A stretch of 21,032 bases of DNA, taken from the IMG/VR virus record IMGVR_UViG_3300030333_006866, positions 11,653 to 32,684 of that record; one strand, 5' to 3'. Under the pieces are notes generated by a model. The model did no database searches. It was not told where the DNA came from and saw nothing but the letters and a program-made list of their open reading frames with translations. The position numbers and the translations under genes were made by a program. The stretch comes from a virus. This document shows, one piece after another, positions 13,296-20,564 of the stretch (its first letter is position 1; the number at the start of each line of letters is the position of its first letter).

Positions 13296-13376
13296 CATAA
13301 ATAAAGAAAACACATAAGCTAGGTTTAAATAAAGGTTCTCCCCTGGTAAACAGAAAGAGAACATATATGCTAGGTT
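13296..13376 (-). promoter_or_regulatory. regulatory segment: direct repeat, hairpin and conserved TTTTCTTTAT element
   Basis: GCTAGGTT occurs at 13318-13325 and again at 13369-13376, flanking a hairpin (13335-13340 with 13357-13362). On the - strand these are followed by GTTTTCTTTATTTATG (13296-13311) and then a TATAAC-like box before the SD of the 13264 gene. The same 16-nt element recurs before two other small genes. Promoter or terminator-plus-promoter function is inferred. Confidence 0.4.
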
Positions 13377-13404
13377 AGTAACCGCTTTTTTTGTAATTGT
13401 TTAA

Positions 13405-13436
13405 AGCATAGGCTACTATTTCTAGTAACCCATGCT
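13405..13436 (-). terminator. 13-bp hairpin between small early genes
   Basis: The arms 13405-13417 and 13424-13436 pair at 13 positions around a 6-nt loop. Two pairs are G-U on the - strand and A-C on the + strand, so the helix is complete only in - strand RNA. It lies 10 nt after the stop of the 13446-13703 gene. The 3' side lacks a long U-tract, so it may be an RNA-processing or protective hairpin and not a strict terminator. Confidence 0.5.
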
Positions 13437-13445
13437 ATATTTCTT

Positions 13446-13703
13446 TTATTCTTCAACCTTACCATCTAAAGCTTTAACTCTGTCTACTGTTTCTTTTAGA
13501 GCGTCTGCATTTAAATTACCAAGTGTATCATCAGTTATAGGTGTATCATATGTTAAATCATAACTATTAACTTTCATTGGTTTATTAGTAGTATTATCCC
13601 AAACGCCATTCCATTTTAATACTGCTAATTCTAAGCCTCGGCTAAATTCATTACATATAATACTAACTCCATAACCATTTTTAAATAATGTTATATCACT
13701 CAT
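13446..13703 (-). CDS. hypothetical protein, 85 aa
   Basis: The ATG at 13703 has GAGAGG about 7 nt upstream. Longer frames to 13784 begin inside a hairpin and are rejected. The product reads SDITLFKNGYGVSIICNEFS, then RGLELAVLKWNGVWDNTTNK, then SYDLTYDTPITDDTLGNLNA and an acidic end. It looks like a compact beta-rich protein; the family is not recognised. It is flanked by hairpins on both sides. Confidence 0.6.
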   Translation of the reverse strand: MSDITLFKNGYGVSIICNEFSRGLELAVLKWNGVWDNTTNKPMKVNSYDLTYDTPITDDTLGNLNADALKETVDRVKALDGKVEE

Positions 13704-13750
13704 TTTGCTACCTCTCTTTTTTATAGTTTCGTAAATAAAGAAAACATAGA

Positions 13751-13787
13751 ATAATACAGACCACTCATTACAAGTAGTCTGCATTAT
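13751..13787 (-). promoter_or_regulatory. 15-bp hairpin upstream of the 13703 gene
   Basis: The arms 13751-13765 and 13773-13787 pair over all 15 positions in - strand RNA (two pairs are G-U) with a 7-nt loop. On the - strand it is followed after 5 nt by GTTTTCTTTATTTACG (13730-13745) and then TATAAA and the SD. It may be a terminator of the upstream unit followed by a new promoter. Confidence 0.5.
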
Positions 13788-13806
13788 CTGTTATTGCATT
13801 GTAATT

Positions 13807-13965
13807 CTACCACATAAAATGATCATCTACACATTCACTACACATATTGTGACCTGTATATTCTCTAGTCACGATATGTTTGTCCGTATTGATCATATGA
13901 CAACAATAGGCACATTCTACCCAATTGTTCATATAAGACTTTACTACTACATCTAATTTATGCAT
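13807..13965 (-). CDS. tiny zinc-ribbon protein, 52 aa
   Basis: AAAGGAG lies 6 nt before the ATG at 13965; the longer frame starts inside a hairpin and is rejected. It has VECAYCCHMI (C18, C21, C22) and NMCSECVDDH (C42, C45), plus histidines, fitting a zinc ribbon. It stands alone between two hairpin elements, so it may have its own promoter. Confidence 0.65.
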   Translation of the reverse strand: MHKLDVVVKSYMNNWVECAYCCHMINTDKHIVTREYTGHNMCSECVDDHFMW

Positions 13966-14006
13966 AACTGCTCCTTTATTTTTATAGCTATCATATGAAA
14001 AGAAAG

Positions 14007-14041
14007 AGCCTGTACTACACATTGAATGCATAGCACAGGCT
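14007..14041 (-). terminator. 16-bp hairpin with 3-nt loop and U-rich tail
   Basis: On the - strand, 35 nt fold back with 16 consecutive pairs, three of them G-U, around a TCA loop. The 3' side runs into CTTTCTTTTC. This is an excellent intrinsic terminator on the - strand, between the 14103-14312 and 13807-13965 genes. On the + strand three pairs are lost and the U-tail is absent. Confidence 0.7.
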
Positions 14042-14102
14042 TGTAAGGAGCAAATTTAATTGCTGAGATAGGATATGAGGTAGGAACATATATAGAGAAA
14101 GC

Positions 14103-14312
14103 TTATGATTGAGACCATTGTTCGTAGATATCCTTTAGCTCTTCAGCAGTATATCTATTTACATATTGCTTATCTCTATAATCTATTGTTATTTGAGTAT
14201 CTTCATAGCCTTGCTCATATGCTTTCCATAATCTACCAAGGTTAAATAACTCAAAGAACTTATTGTTAATTCTACCAACAAACCTGCCCATTAAATAAAA
14301 TAACTTAGACAT
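14103..14312 (-). CDS. first early-region gene, hypothetical protein, 69 aa
   Basis: GAGAGG precedes the ATG at 14312. The product begins SKLFYLMGRFVGRINNKFFE, continues LFNLGRLWKAYEQGYEDTQI and ends ELKDIYEQWSQS. The N-terminus is amphipathic and basic, the C-terminus acidic. The family is not recognised. As the gene nearest the divergent control region it is probably the first early transcript product. The element GTTTTCTTTATATATG lies at 14342-14357 upstream. Confidence 0.6.
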   Translation of the reverse strand: MSKLFYLMGRFVGRINNKFFELFNLGRLWKAYEQGYEDTQITIDYRDKQYVNRYTAEELKDIYEQWSQS

Positions 14313-14746
14313 ATTATTACCTCTCTGTTTAATTACAATAACATATATAAAGAAAACATTTTCAACTAGATAGATACAAAGTAGACTAACCTTACTCTCA
14401 TGTCAGTGTGTGGATTTTAGTAATGTGTGTACATTCAGGTTATATAAAGTGATAGGTTACAGTCGTTCACACAGAGCTACACCGAACACTCTGTCAGGGT
14501 TATCGTGTCCATATGTGTGCTCTACGACACGATAAGGGGGACGAGGTGAGGTGTCTCATGTGTGGGTGGGGGAACATTACAGTTGTGTGGTGAGTTTAGG
14601 TTGAGTGATCGTAATGTAACTAGCTCAACTCAACCTAATCGAACCGCACCAACCTAGAATGTAGGGGGGTGACTATAACCTATCTCTCTCACTCACAATC
14701 TAAAACTATTTTTTGATTTTATACTCTCCTTTGTGTATATTACATT
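14313..14746. promoter_or_regulatory. 434-nt divergent control region with strong inverted repeats
   Basis: There is no gene here. It is richer in GC and in TGTG runs than the flanks. Inverted repeats include 14471-14476/14489-14494 (6 bp), 14500-14509/14526-14535 (perfect 10 bp, TTATCGTGTC arms) and 14596-14606/14628-14638 (perfect 11 bp, TTAGGTTGAGT arms). ACATTAC at 14574-14580 also matches GTAATGT at 14611-14617, crossing the 11-bp pair. A G-rich stretch at 14536-14572 has several G runs. It lies between early and late operons next to terminase, so it is the place to expect early and late promoters, an origin or a packaging site. Confidence 0.6.
14713..14741 (+). promoter_or_regulatory. 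sigma70-like promoter of the late operon, apparently leaderless
   Basis: TTGATT (14713-14718) and TATATT (14736-14741) are 17 nt apart, ideal for a sigma70-type promoter. A start site 6-7 nt downstream of the -10 box falls on or next to the ATG at 14747. There is no SD between, so the first message may be leaderless. Core consensus match is good but not perfect. Confidence 0.45.
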
Positions 14747-14935
14747 ATGAGCATAAAGAAGAAATACTGGATCTTTGATATATTTAAAGGGACATTTGTC
14801 AAAGAACAAGAGAGGGAAGATGACTACTGTGAATACGCTGAGATCTTAAAAGCTGAAAAACAGATAGCTAGAGAGATGATCAAACAGAAGTTAGATAAAA
14901 TTAATCCAGAAGATTATGATGAGAGTAGGGATTAA
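14747..14935 (+). CDS. small charged protein before terminase, 62 aa
   Basis: The frame begins a few bases after a promoter-like -10 box and has no SD. The protein is highly charged: SIKKKYWIFDIFKGTFVKEQ, then EREDDYCEYAEILKAEKQIA, then MIKQKLDKINPEDYDESRD. It is probably a long helix. Position before the terminase genes could suggest a packaging or regulatory helper, but nothing specific is visible. Two strong hairpins follow it. Confidence 0.5.
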   Translation: MSIKKKYWIFDIFKGTFVKEQEREDDYCEYAEILKAEKQIAREMIKQKLDKINPEDYDESRD

Positions 14936-15022
14936 AGTACTACTACATGTGTATAGTAGAATAAATGTAAACATCTTTACACGTATAGTACTCTAACATA
15001 ATGTTTTTATACATTATGTTAG
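14936..15022 (+). terminator. two tandem hairpins between leader gene and terS
   Basis: Hairpin 1 pairs AGTACT (14936-14941) with AGTACT (14987-14992) and, inside, TGTAAA (14966-14971) with TTTACA (14976-14981). Hairpin 2 is a perfect 12-bp helix, 14993-15004 with 15011-15022, loop TTTTAT. No U-tract follows on the + strand, so attenuation, RNA processing or a protein-binding site is as likely as termination. A packaging site is another option given the adjacent terS. Confidence 0.55.
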
Positions 15023-15048
15023 AATAAGTGTAAAGTAGAAGGGGATAA

Positions 15049-15840
15049 ATGGATATTATATTTAGAAAAATAAACAATATAAGTACCAGATTTATAGTAT
15101 ATACCGAAGATGAGGCACATCAAAGGGGTATATGTTTTATTTATTGGAAGGATGCTGATCAGGGGGATCAAGCAATATCCGATGATGGATATGTAAGTGA
15201 ATGTTTAGATAGAAAGGTCTATACAGATAAGAAATCTAGAACTAAAACATTCGTAAAGTGTGCCCATGGTGTAGGTTGGGTAACTAAATCTAGCAAGTTT
15301 AATTATATACCCAATAAAGAGGCAAGATGCTATTCATATGTAAAGCCAACACATTGGGCAGAGAAGGAAGCAGGTAAAACTAGGACAAAGAATGCTGTTA
15401 CTGCTTATATAGCTGACATTACCAGTGGTAATAAGCCAGACTGGGAGCAGATAGGGAATATTTACAGGCCAGATGAGAAATATCCAGAGGCTACTGCTAG
15501 AAGATTGTTTAAACAAAAGAGGATTCAAACTATGGTGGAAGAAAAGCTACAAGAAATACTTATCAATAAAGGTATTACCCAAGATCAAGTGCTAGATCTG
15601 CAGTTAGAAGCTTTGGAATTAGCTAGAAACAAGGGAGATGTATCTAACTTCCTTAGAGTTACAGAGAATTTTATGGATTTATTGCAAATGAAGCCTGGAA
15701 AGAAAGTAACTACAGATACTGTTGAAATAGATCTAACAAATAAAATATCAGATCAAATTGAGCAGGAAGATAAAAGATTAAAGCTTGAAAGAAGAGAAGA
15801 AGTACCTTATGAAAAAGACGAATCTAGAGATATTAAGTAA
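15049..15840 (+). CDS. terS: terminase small subunit, 263 aa, with an unusual N-terminal domain
   Basis: AAGGGG precedes the ATG. The second half is TerS-like: NKPDWEQIGNIYRPDEKYPE (helix-turn-helix region), ATARRLFKQKRIQTMVEEKL, then QEILINKGITQDQVLDLQLE and LELARNKGDVSNFLRVTENF, ending in a charged tail. It should recognise phage DNA and hand it to the large subunit, whose gene overlaps by 32 nt. The N-terminal 100 residues are extra: RFIVYTEDEAHQRGICFIYW, then DADQGDQAISDDGYVSECLD and TFVKCAHGVGWVTKS. I do not recognise this part. The call rests on layout as well as sequence. Confidence 0.75.
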   Translation: MDIIFRKINNISTRFIVYTEDEAHQRGICFIYWKDADQGDQAISDDGYVSECLDRKVYTDKKSRTKTFVKCAHGVGWVTKSSKFNYIPNKEARCYSYVKPTHWAEKEAGKTRTKNAVTAYIADITSGNKPDWEQIGNIYRPDEKYPEATARRLFKQKRIQTMVEEKLQEILINKGITQDQVLDLQLEALELARNKGDVSNFLRVTENFMDLLQMKPGKKVTTDTVEIDLTNKISDQIEQEDKRLKLERREEVPYEKDESRDIK

Positions 15841-17305
15841 ATTAAAGCAAAATATGATACTATTCGGTAAGGTAGTTATGCCGAATATGTTTTCTGCCCC
15901 TTCTCCTGACTTTCATTATACGATCGCTGAAGATCTAATGGTTAAAGATAAGAAGCAGATAAATATTATTGCACCTAGAGGTCATGCTAAGTCTTCTATT
16001 GTAGGTGGTGTATTCCCATTATATCATATTGTATTTGATAAAGGTCCAAAGCTGATAGTCCTTGTATCTAGAACGCAAGATCATGCAGTTAAACTACTAG
16101 GTACAATAAAGGATGTATTTGATTATTCAAATGAATTCAGACAATTGTTTGGATATTGGGGAGTGAATTCCGCTAGATCATGGGCTAAGACTGAAGTTGA
16201 ATTAAAAGATGGTACTATGATTGTATGTAAAGGTACTGGCCAGCAATTACGTGGAATAAAACACGGTAATCAAAGACCTACCTTAATAATTGTAGATGAT
16301 CCAGAGGATGAGAACAATACAAAAACATCTCAAGCTATGGAGAGTAATCTAAGATGGTTATTACAATCAGCTTTACCATCATTAGATCCAACAAAAGGAA
16401 GAATTGCTATTATTGGAACTCCGATACACCAAAGATGCTTAGTTGAAACCTTAAAAGAGATGGAAGGCTGGACAAATCACTTATTTAAACCTGATATAGA
16501 AAATAAGGTAGCATTATGGGAAGATTGGCAGCCTATAAAGAAATTATTAAAGAAAAAAAGAGAATTAGAGTCAATTGGAAGAGTTAGTGTGTTCTATAGA
16601 GAATATCTCTGTGAGATAGTTGGAGATGAAGATCAACTATTTAAAGAAGAGAATATTAGATACTATGATGGACATATAAGCCATAAAGATGACAAAGCAT
16701 ATTTAAATTTTACTTCTATTAATGGAAAGGAGGTAAAAGAAACTAGAGCAGTAAATTTATTTATGGGAGTTGATCCAGCATCATCTACAGCAAGAACTGC
16801 AGATTATAGCACTATAGTTACTATTGCAATTGACAAAGATGAGAATAGATTTGTATTACCTTATTATAGAAACAGAGCTACCCCTCTTAGCTTAGCTGAA
16901 TCTATATTAACTCAATACAAAACATATAAACCTAATAAAACTAGAGTTGAATCAGTAGGTTATCAGGAAATGCTTAGAGAGTATGTAAAAAAGAGATGTG
17001 AAGAAGAAAATATGTTTATTCCAGGGCTTGAAATAAAAGAAAACCCTAGAACTTCAAAATCTTTCAGGTTAGAAACACTGCAACCATATTTCGCTCAAGG
17101 AAAATTCTATATACGAAAAGATATGATTGAACTTAAAGATGAATTACTGCTTTATCCGAGGGGAAAGCATGATGATTTACTTGATGGATTATATTATGCA
17201 AATAAAAAAATATTCCCTCCGCACCATAAAAATGAGGACATTGATGACGCTACTTCTAAGAGAGATTTAAATATTTTTAAAAATGACTCTTGGATGACAG
17301 TGTAA
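15809..17305 (+). CDS. terL: terminase large subunit (ATPase-nuclease), 498 aa
   Basis: I start at the ATG at 15809; a TTG 24 nt upstream is less likely. Walker A is APRGHAKSS (about 55-63), Walker B LIIVDDPEDE (about 159-168), and the coupling motif IAIIGTP follows near 200. The C-terminal nuclease has GVDPASS (Asp about 322) followed by ADYSTIVTIAID, RVESVGYQEM and KHDDLLDGLYYA near the end. It cuts concatemeric DNA and drives it through the portal. The overlap with terS and the portal gene 50 nt downstream are the usual order. Length is normal. Confidence 0.92.
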   Translation: MKKTNLEILSKLKQNMILFGKVVMPNMFSAPSPDFHYTIAEDLMVKDKKQINIIAPRGHAKSSIVGGVFPLYHIVFDKGPKLIVLVSRTQDHAVKLLGTIKDVFDYSNEFRQLFGYWGVNSARSWAKTEVELKDGTMIVCKGTGQQLRGIKHGNQRPTLIIVDDPEDENNTKTSQAMESNLRWLLQSALPSLDPTKGRIAIIGTPIHQRCLVETLKEMEGWTNHLFKPDIENKVALWEDWQPIKKLLKKKRELESIGRVSVFYREYLCEIVGDEDQLFKEENIRYYDGHISHKDDKAYLNFTSINGKEVKETRAVNLFMGVDPASSTARTADYSTIVTIAIDKDENRFVLPYYRNRATPLSLAESILTQYKTYKPNKTRVESVGYQEMLREYVKKRCEEENMFIPGLEIKENPRTSKSFRLETLQPYFAQGKFYIRKDMIELKDELLLYPRGKHDDLLDGLYYANKKIFPPHHKNEDIDDATSKRDLNIFKNDSWMTV

Positions 17306-17355
17306 CTCGTAATTATATTATCTGATACATTTATAAATGAAAAGGTTTATAATAT

Positions 17356-19584
17356 ATGCCTCAAATAGATCCTAAAGTTAAACGTTCACAAGATTTGCTT
17401 GAAGAATATTCCTCTGCTCGTGCCGACTGGGCAAAACAAGCTATAGAGGATAATGAGTTTAGAAGTGGCAAGCAGTGGACTGACGATCAAGTAAAAACCC
17501 TAAAAGCTAGAAATCAATCACCTGTTGTTGTTAACGTTATACATAGTGCTGTAGAACAAGCGAAAGCACTGTTAACAACTAATAAGCCTAGATTCCAATC
17601 TACAGGTAGAGAAGATAGTGACAGAAAAACTGGAAGAATATTTTCAGATATAATGTCATATATATGGGATACTTCAAATGGAAATATGGCTCTAAAGCAA
17701 GCTATTGATGATTACTATGTAAAAGGTATGGGTTGTATAATGGCTTACCCTGATCCAAATAAAGATTTTGGAACTGGAGAGGTATGTATAAAATCAATTG
17801 ATCCCCTAGATGTATACATCGATCCAAGTTCCAGGGATCCTTTCTGTGAAGATGCACATCATGTCATTATTGCTAAAAAAATAATGGAGCATGAATTAAT
17901 AGGACAGTTTCCTGAAATGGCTGAACCTATTAAACAAGCAAAGCAAACTTCATTGTTAAATGGATATGATACTTCAAGACATGCACTTAATAATGAATTA
18001 GTTACGCCATATGAAAGAGGCACAACAGAATCAATAGCAGATGGAGATAGAGAGCTAGAAGTTATTGAAAGATATTCTAAGGCAAAGATGCCTATGAAAA
18101 AAGTTTATGATCCATTTACTCCAAAAGAATATGTGTTTGGATCTGAAGAATACTTTAGATATGCTTCTGGCGATGCTTTTATGATTCAAAAGAGAAATGT
18201 AGAAGAGCCTATTTTTGTAACTTCTAAGCGTGATGTGGCAGAAACTCAAGATATGTATGATAGATATGGAAATGAGTTTCATGAATATATGGATAAAAAC
18301 ACAGGACAAATTTCAATAATTAAAGGACCCGAAAGAGCAGGAAGTGTCCCTGGTTCTACTACATTTTTAACAAAATTAAAAATATCAGACCTTATAGCAG
18401 ATCAAATGATACAAGTTCAAGATGTTATGTGTGATAAAATCAATTGCACTATTTCAGTAGGCGATACATTATTATATCAATATATGAAGCCTATCAGTCA
18501 TTATCCTATCGTAACATTAATGAATCATCACTATAGGAATCCTTATCCTGTAAGTGATGTAAGATTAGTTAAGGGTTTGCAAGAATATGTAAATAAAATT
18601 AGAAGTCTTATTATTGCTCATGCATCTAGTTCTACTAATGTTAAGCTACTTATTCCTAGAGGATCCATGGATAAGAAAAGACTTGAGCAAGATTGGGGTA
18701 AAGCGGGAACAGCTGTTATTGAGTTTGATCCAGAATTAGGACAACCTGTTGTAGCAGGTCCAGTTCCACTACCTAATGAGTTATACAATAATGAAAAAGA
18801 AGCTAAAGCAGATATTGAAAAAATACTAGGTATATATGCATTAATGCAAGGCGATCAAGGAGCAGCACCTGGTACGTATAAAGGAACTATTGCTTTAGAT
18901 GAATTCGGGCAAAGAAGAATTAGATCTAAAAAAGATGATGTAGAAGCAATGTTAAATCAATTAGCTAAAGTTACAGTAGAAATGATACAATGGATATATA
19001 CTGATAGAAAAGTTATCCGACTTATACAGCCTAATAGAGAATCTAAAGAAGTAGTATTAAATCAAGATTTATATGATGATTTAACTAATTCCATTATAGG
19101 AAGAACTAATGATGTGACTATCGGTAGATACGATCTTGTTGTTATTTCTGGCTCTACACTACCATCTAACAGATGGGCAAGATATGAATATTATAAAGAA
19201 TTATATCAAATGCAGGTAATAGATCAGGTAGAACTATTAAAGCAAACAGATGTTGCTGATGCTGAAGGAGTTCTTGAAAGATCAGGTCAACAAAAACAAG
19301 CAATGCAACAAATATCAGCATTGCAAGATGAAGTTAAAAGGCTTAAAGGAGATCTACAAACTGCACAGCGTGAATCATTACATGATAGAAAACGTGTTGA
19401 ATTAAAAGATTTTGAGGTGAGACTTGCTAAACTTGAGTCATCTGCAAGCATGGCATCTCAATTGTATAAACATCGTGCCAATGATCATTTGAAAAAGTTA
19501 AAAGATGAAGTTAGCGTGCTACAAGATGACGCTAATACAACCCAAACTGATTTAAATGAACAAATTTTAGGCATGGATGAGTAG
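17356..19584 (+). CDS. P22-like portal protein, 742 aa
   Basis: AAAGG precedes the ATG. The N-terminus WAKQAIEDNEFRSGKQWTDD followed by NQSPVVVNVIHSAVEQAKAL, then KPRFQSTGRE and AIDDYYVKGMGCIMAYPD and IDPLDVYIDPSSRDPF, is the layout of P22-like portals. A middle LISHYP-type segment (KPISHYPIVTLMNHHYRNPY) and GTYKGTIALDEFGQRRIRSK follow. The last 100 residues are a coiled coil (ISALQDEVKRLKGDLQTAQR). The dodecameric portal forms the DNA gate at one head vertex and is the docking site of the terminase. Size matches the family. Confidence 0.85.
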   Translation: MPQIDPKVKRSQDLLEEYSSARADWAKQAIEDNEFRSGKQWTDDQVKTLKARNQSPVVVNVIHSAVEQAKALLTTNKPRFQSTGREDSDRKTGRIFSDIMSYIWDTSNGNMALKQAIDDYYVKGMGCIMAYPDPNKDFGTGEVCIKSIDPLDVYIDPSSRDPFCEDAHHVIIAKKIMEHELIGQFPEMAEPIKQAKQTSLLNGYDTSRHALNNELVTPYERGTTESIADGDRELEVIERYSKAKMPMKKVYDPFTPKEYVFGSEEYFRYASGDAFMIQKRNVEEPIFVTSKRDVAETQDMYDRYGNEFHEYMDKNTGQISIIKGPERAGSVPGSTTFLTKLKISDLIADQMIQVQDVMCDKINCTISVGDTLLYQYMKPISHYPIVTLMNHHYRNPYPVSDVRLVKGLQEYVNKIRSLIIAHASSSTNVKLLIPRGSMDKKRLEQDWGKAGTAVIEFDPELGQPVVAGPVPLPNELYNNEKEAKADIEKILGIYALMQGDQGAAPGTYKGTIALDEFGQRRIRSKKDDVEAMLNQLAKVTVEMIQWIYTDRKVIRLIQPNRESKEVVLNQDLYDDLTNSIIGRTNDVTIGRYDLVVISGSTLPSNRWARYEYYKELYQMQVIDQVELLKQTDVADAEGVLERSGQQKQAMQQISALQDEVKRLKGDLQTAQRESLHDRKRVELKDFEVRLAKLESSASMASQLYKHRANDHLKKLKDEVSVLQDDANTTQTDLNEQILGMDE

Positions 19585-19623
19585 TAATTGCTGATAATGA
19601 CAAATTACAAGGAGAAGTAAAAA

Positions 19624-20541
19624 ATGGAAGAAATCATAAAGACAAGTAACGCAGAAGTTAGCACAGCAAGTGCCAGTCAAGCTCCAGCAGGAGATACTGG
19701 TATTGCTGTTGAAAATCCAACTGTAGGAGCCGCTGGTGGTGATGCAGTTAGTCCAACTTCTGAAGTTGCGCCTGAGCAATCTGCACAAACAGATGCTGTT
19801 CAGAATAGACCAGTTAAAGAAGATCCAACTAGATATGAGTATTGGCAATCTCAGTATGATCGGCAAAAAAGTGAAACATCTAGAATTCAATCAGAATTGG
19901 AGAAATATAAACAGACTCTAGCACCAATTTCAGAGGCTATTAATAGAGATCCAAATATTATGAGAGCTATAGACCAATCGCTTTCCAATGGAGCACCCCA
20001 AGGTCAACCTCAAATGAGAAATCAAGGGAATTCATTGCAGCAGCCAGTAGCACCAGAGAAACCACATTCGTATAGCGAAGTTGAAGCTTATAACGATCCT
20101 GAAAGTGAATCGTTTAAATATCGTTTACAAAAAGAACAGTATAGAGATTCTATGATTGATTACTACGGAAAGGTAGATCAATATAGAGCTCAACAACAAC
20201 AACAAGCAGCTATGATCCAAAGACAAGCAGCAGCAGAATCCGATGCAAGATCGTATGCAATTCAAAATCTTGGATGGGATGAGAATAAAGCTAATAAAGC
20301 TATTCAATGGATGCAAAATCCTGCTAATGTTAATTTTCCTGCTCTTTTTAAACTATATGAATCGTTACACGCTAAGGATCCTAAGCAAGTTGAGGCGCAA
20401 AGAAGAGTTGCTGAAATGCAGAATCAACAAGAAAGAGCTAAGATACCTACTACAACAGCAGTTGCAACAGGTAGATCTGAAGCTCCTATGAATGATGAAA
20501 ATGCTTTTAGCCAGGCTCTCTTTCAAAACGCAAAACGTTAA
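19624..20541 (+). CDS. scaffold-like head assembly protein, 305 aa
   Basis: AAGGAG precedes the ATG, 39 nt after the portal gene. The protein has a low-complexity Ala/Ser/Glu/Pro-rich N-terminus (STASASQAPAGDTGIAVENP), a coiled-coil centre (YWQSQYDRQKSETSRIQSEL, EKYKQTLAPISEAI), a Gln-rich stretch (RAQQQQQAAMIQRQAAAESD) and a helical, partly conserved C-terminus (NLGWDENKANKAIQWMQNPA). This composition and the place between portal and capsid genes are typical of a scaffolding protein, which guides procapsid assembly and then leaves. Sequence alone does not fix the family. Confidence 0.7.
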   Translation: MEEIIKTSNAEVSTASASQAPAGDTGIAVENPTVGAAGGDAVSPTSEVAPEQSAQTDAVQNRPVKEDPTRYEYWQSQYDRQKSETSRIQSELEKYKQTLAPISEAINRDPNIMRAIDQSLSNGAPQGQPQMRNQGNSLQQPVAPEKPHSYSEVEAYNDPESESFKYRLQKEQYRDSMIDYYGKVDQYRAQQQQQAAMIQRQAAAESDARSYAIQNLGWDENKANKAIQWMQNPANVNFPALFKLYESLHAKDPKQVEAQRRVAEMQNQQERAKIPTTTAVATGRSEAPMNDENAFSQALFQNAKR

Positions 20542-20564
20542 TTAAGATAATTTAGGAGAAAAAA

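Noticed and set aside
13704-13784. N-terminal extension of the 13446-13703 gene to an ATG at 13784
   Set aside because: That ATG lies in the arm of a 15-bp hairpin and the internal ATG has a GAGAGG SD.
14471-14535. CRISPR-like repeat array
   Set aside because: The repeats are inverted pairs of different sequence, with no regular spacer units and no cas genes.
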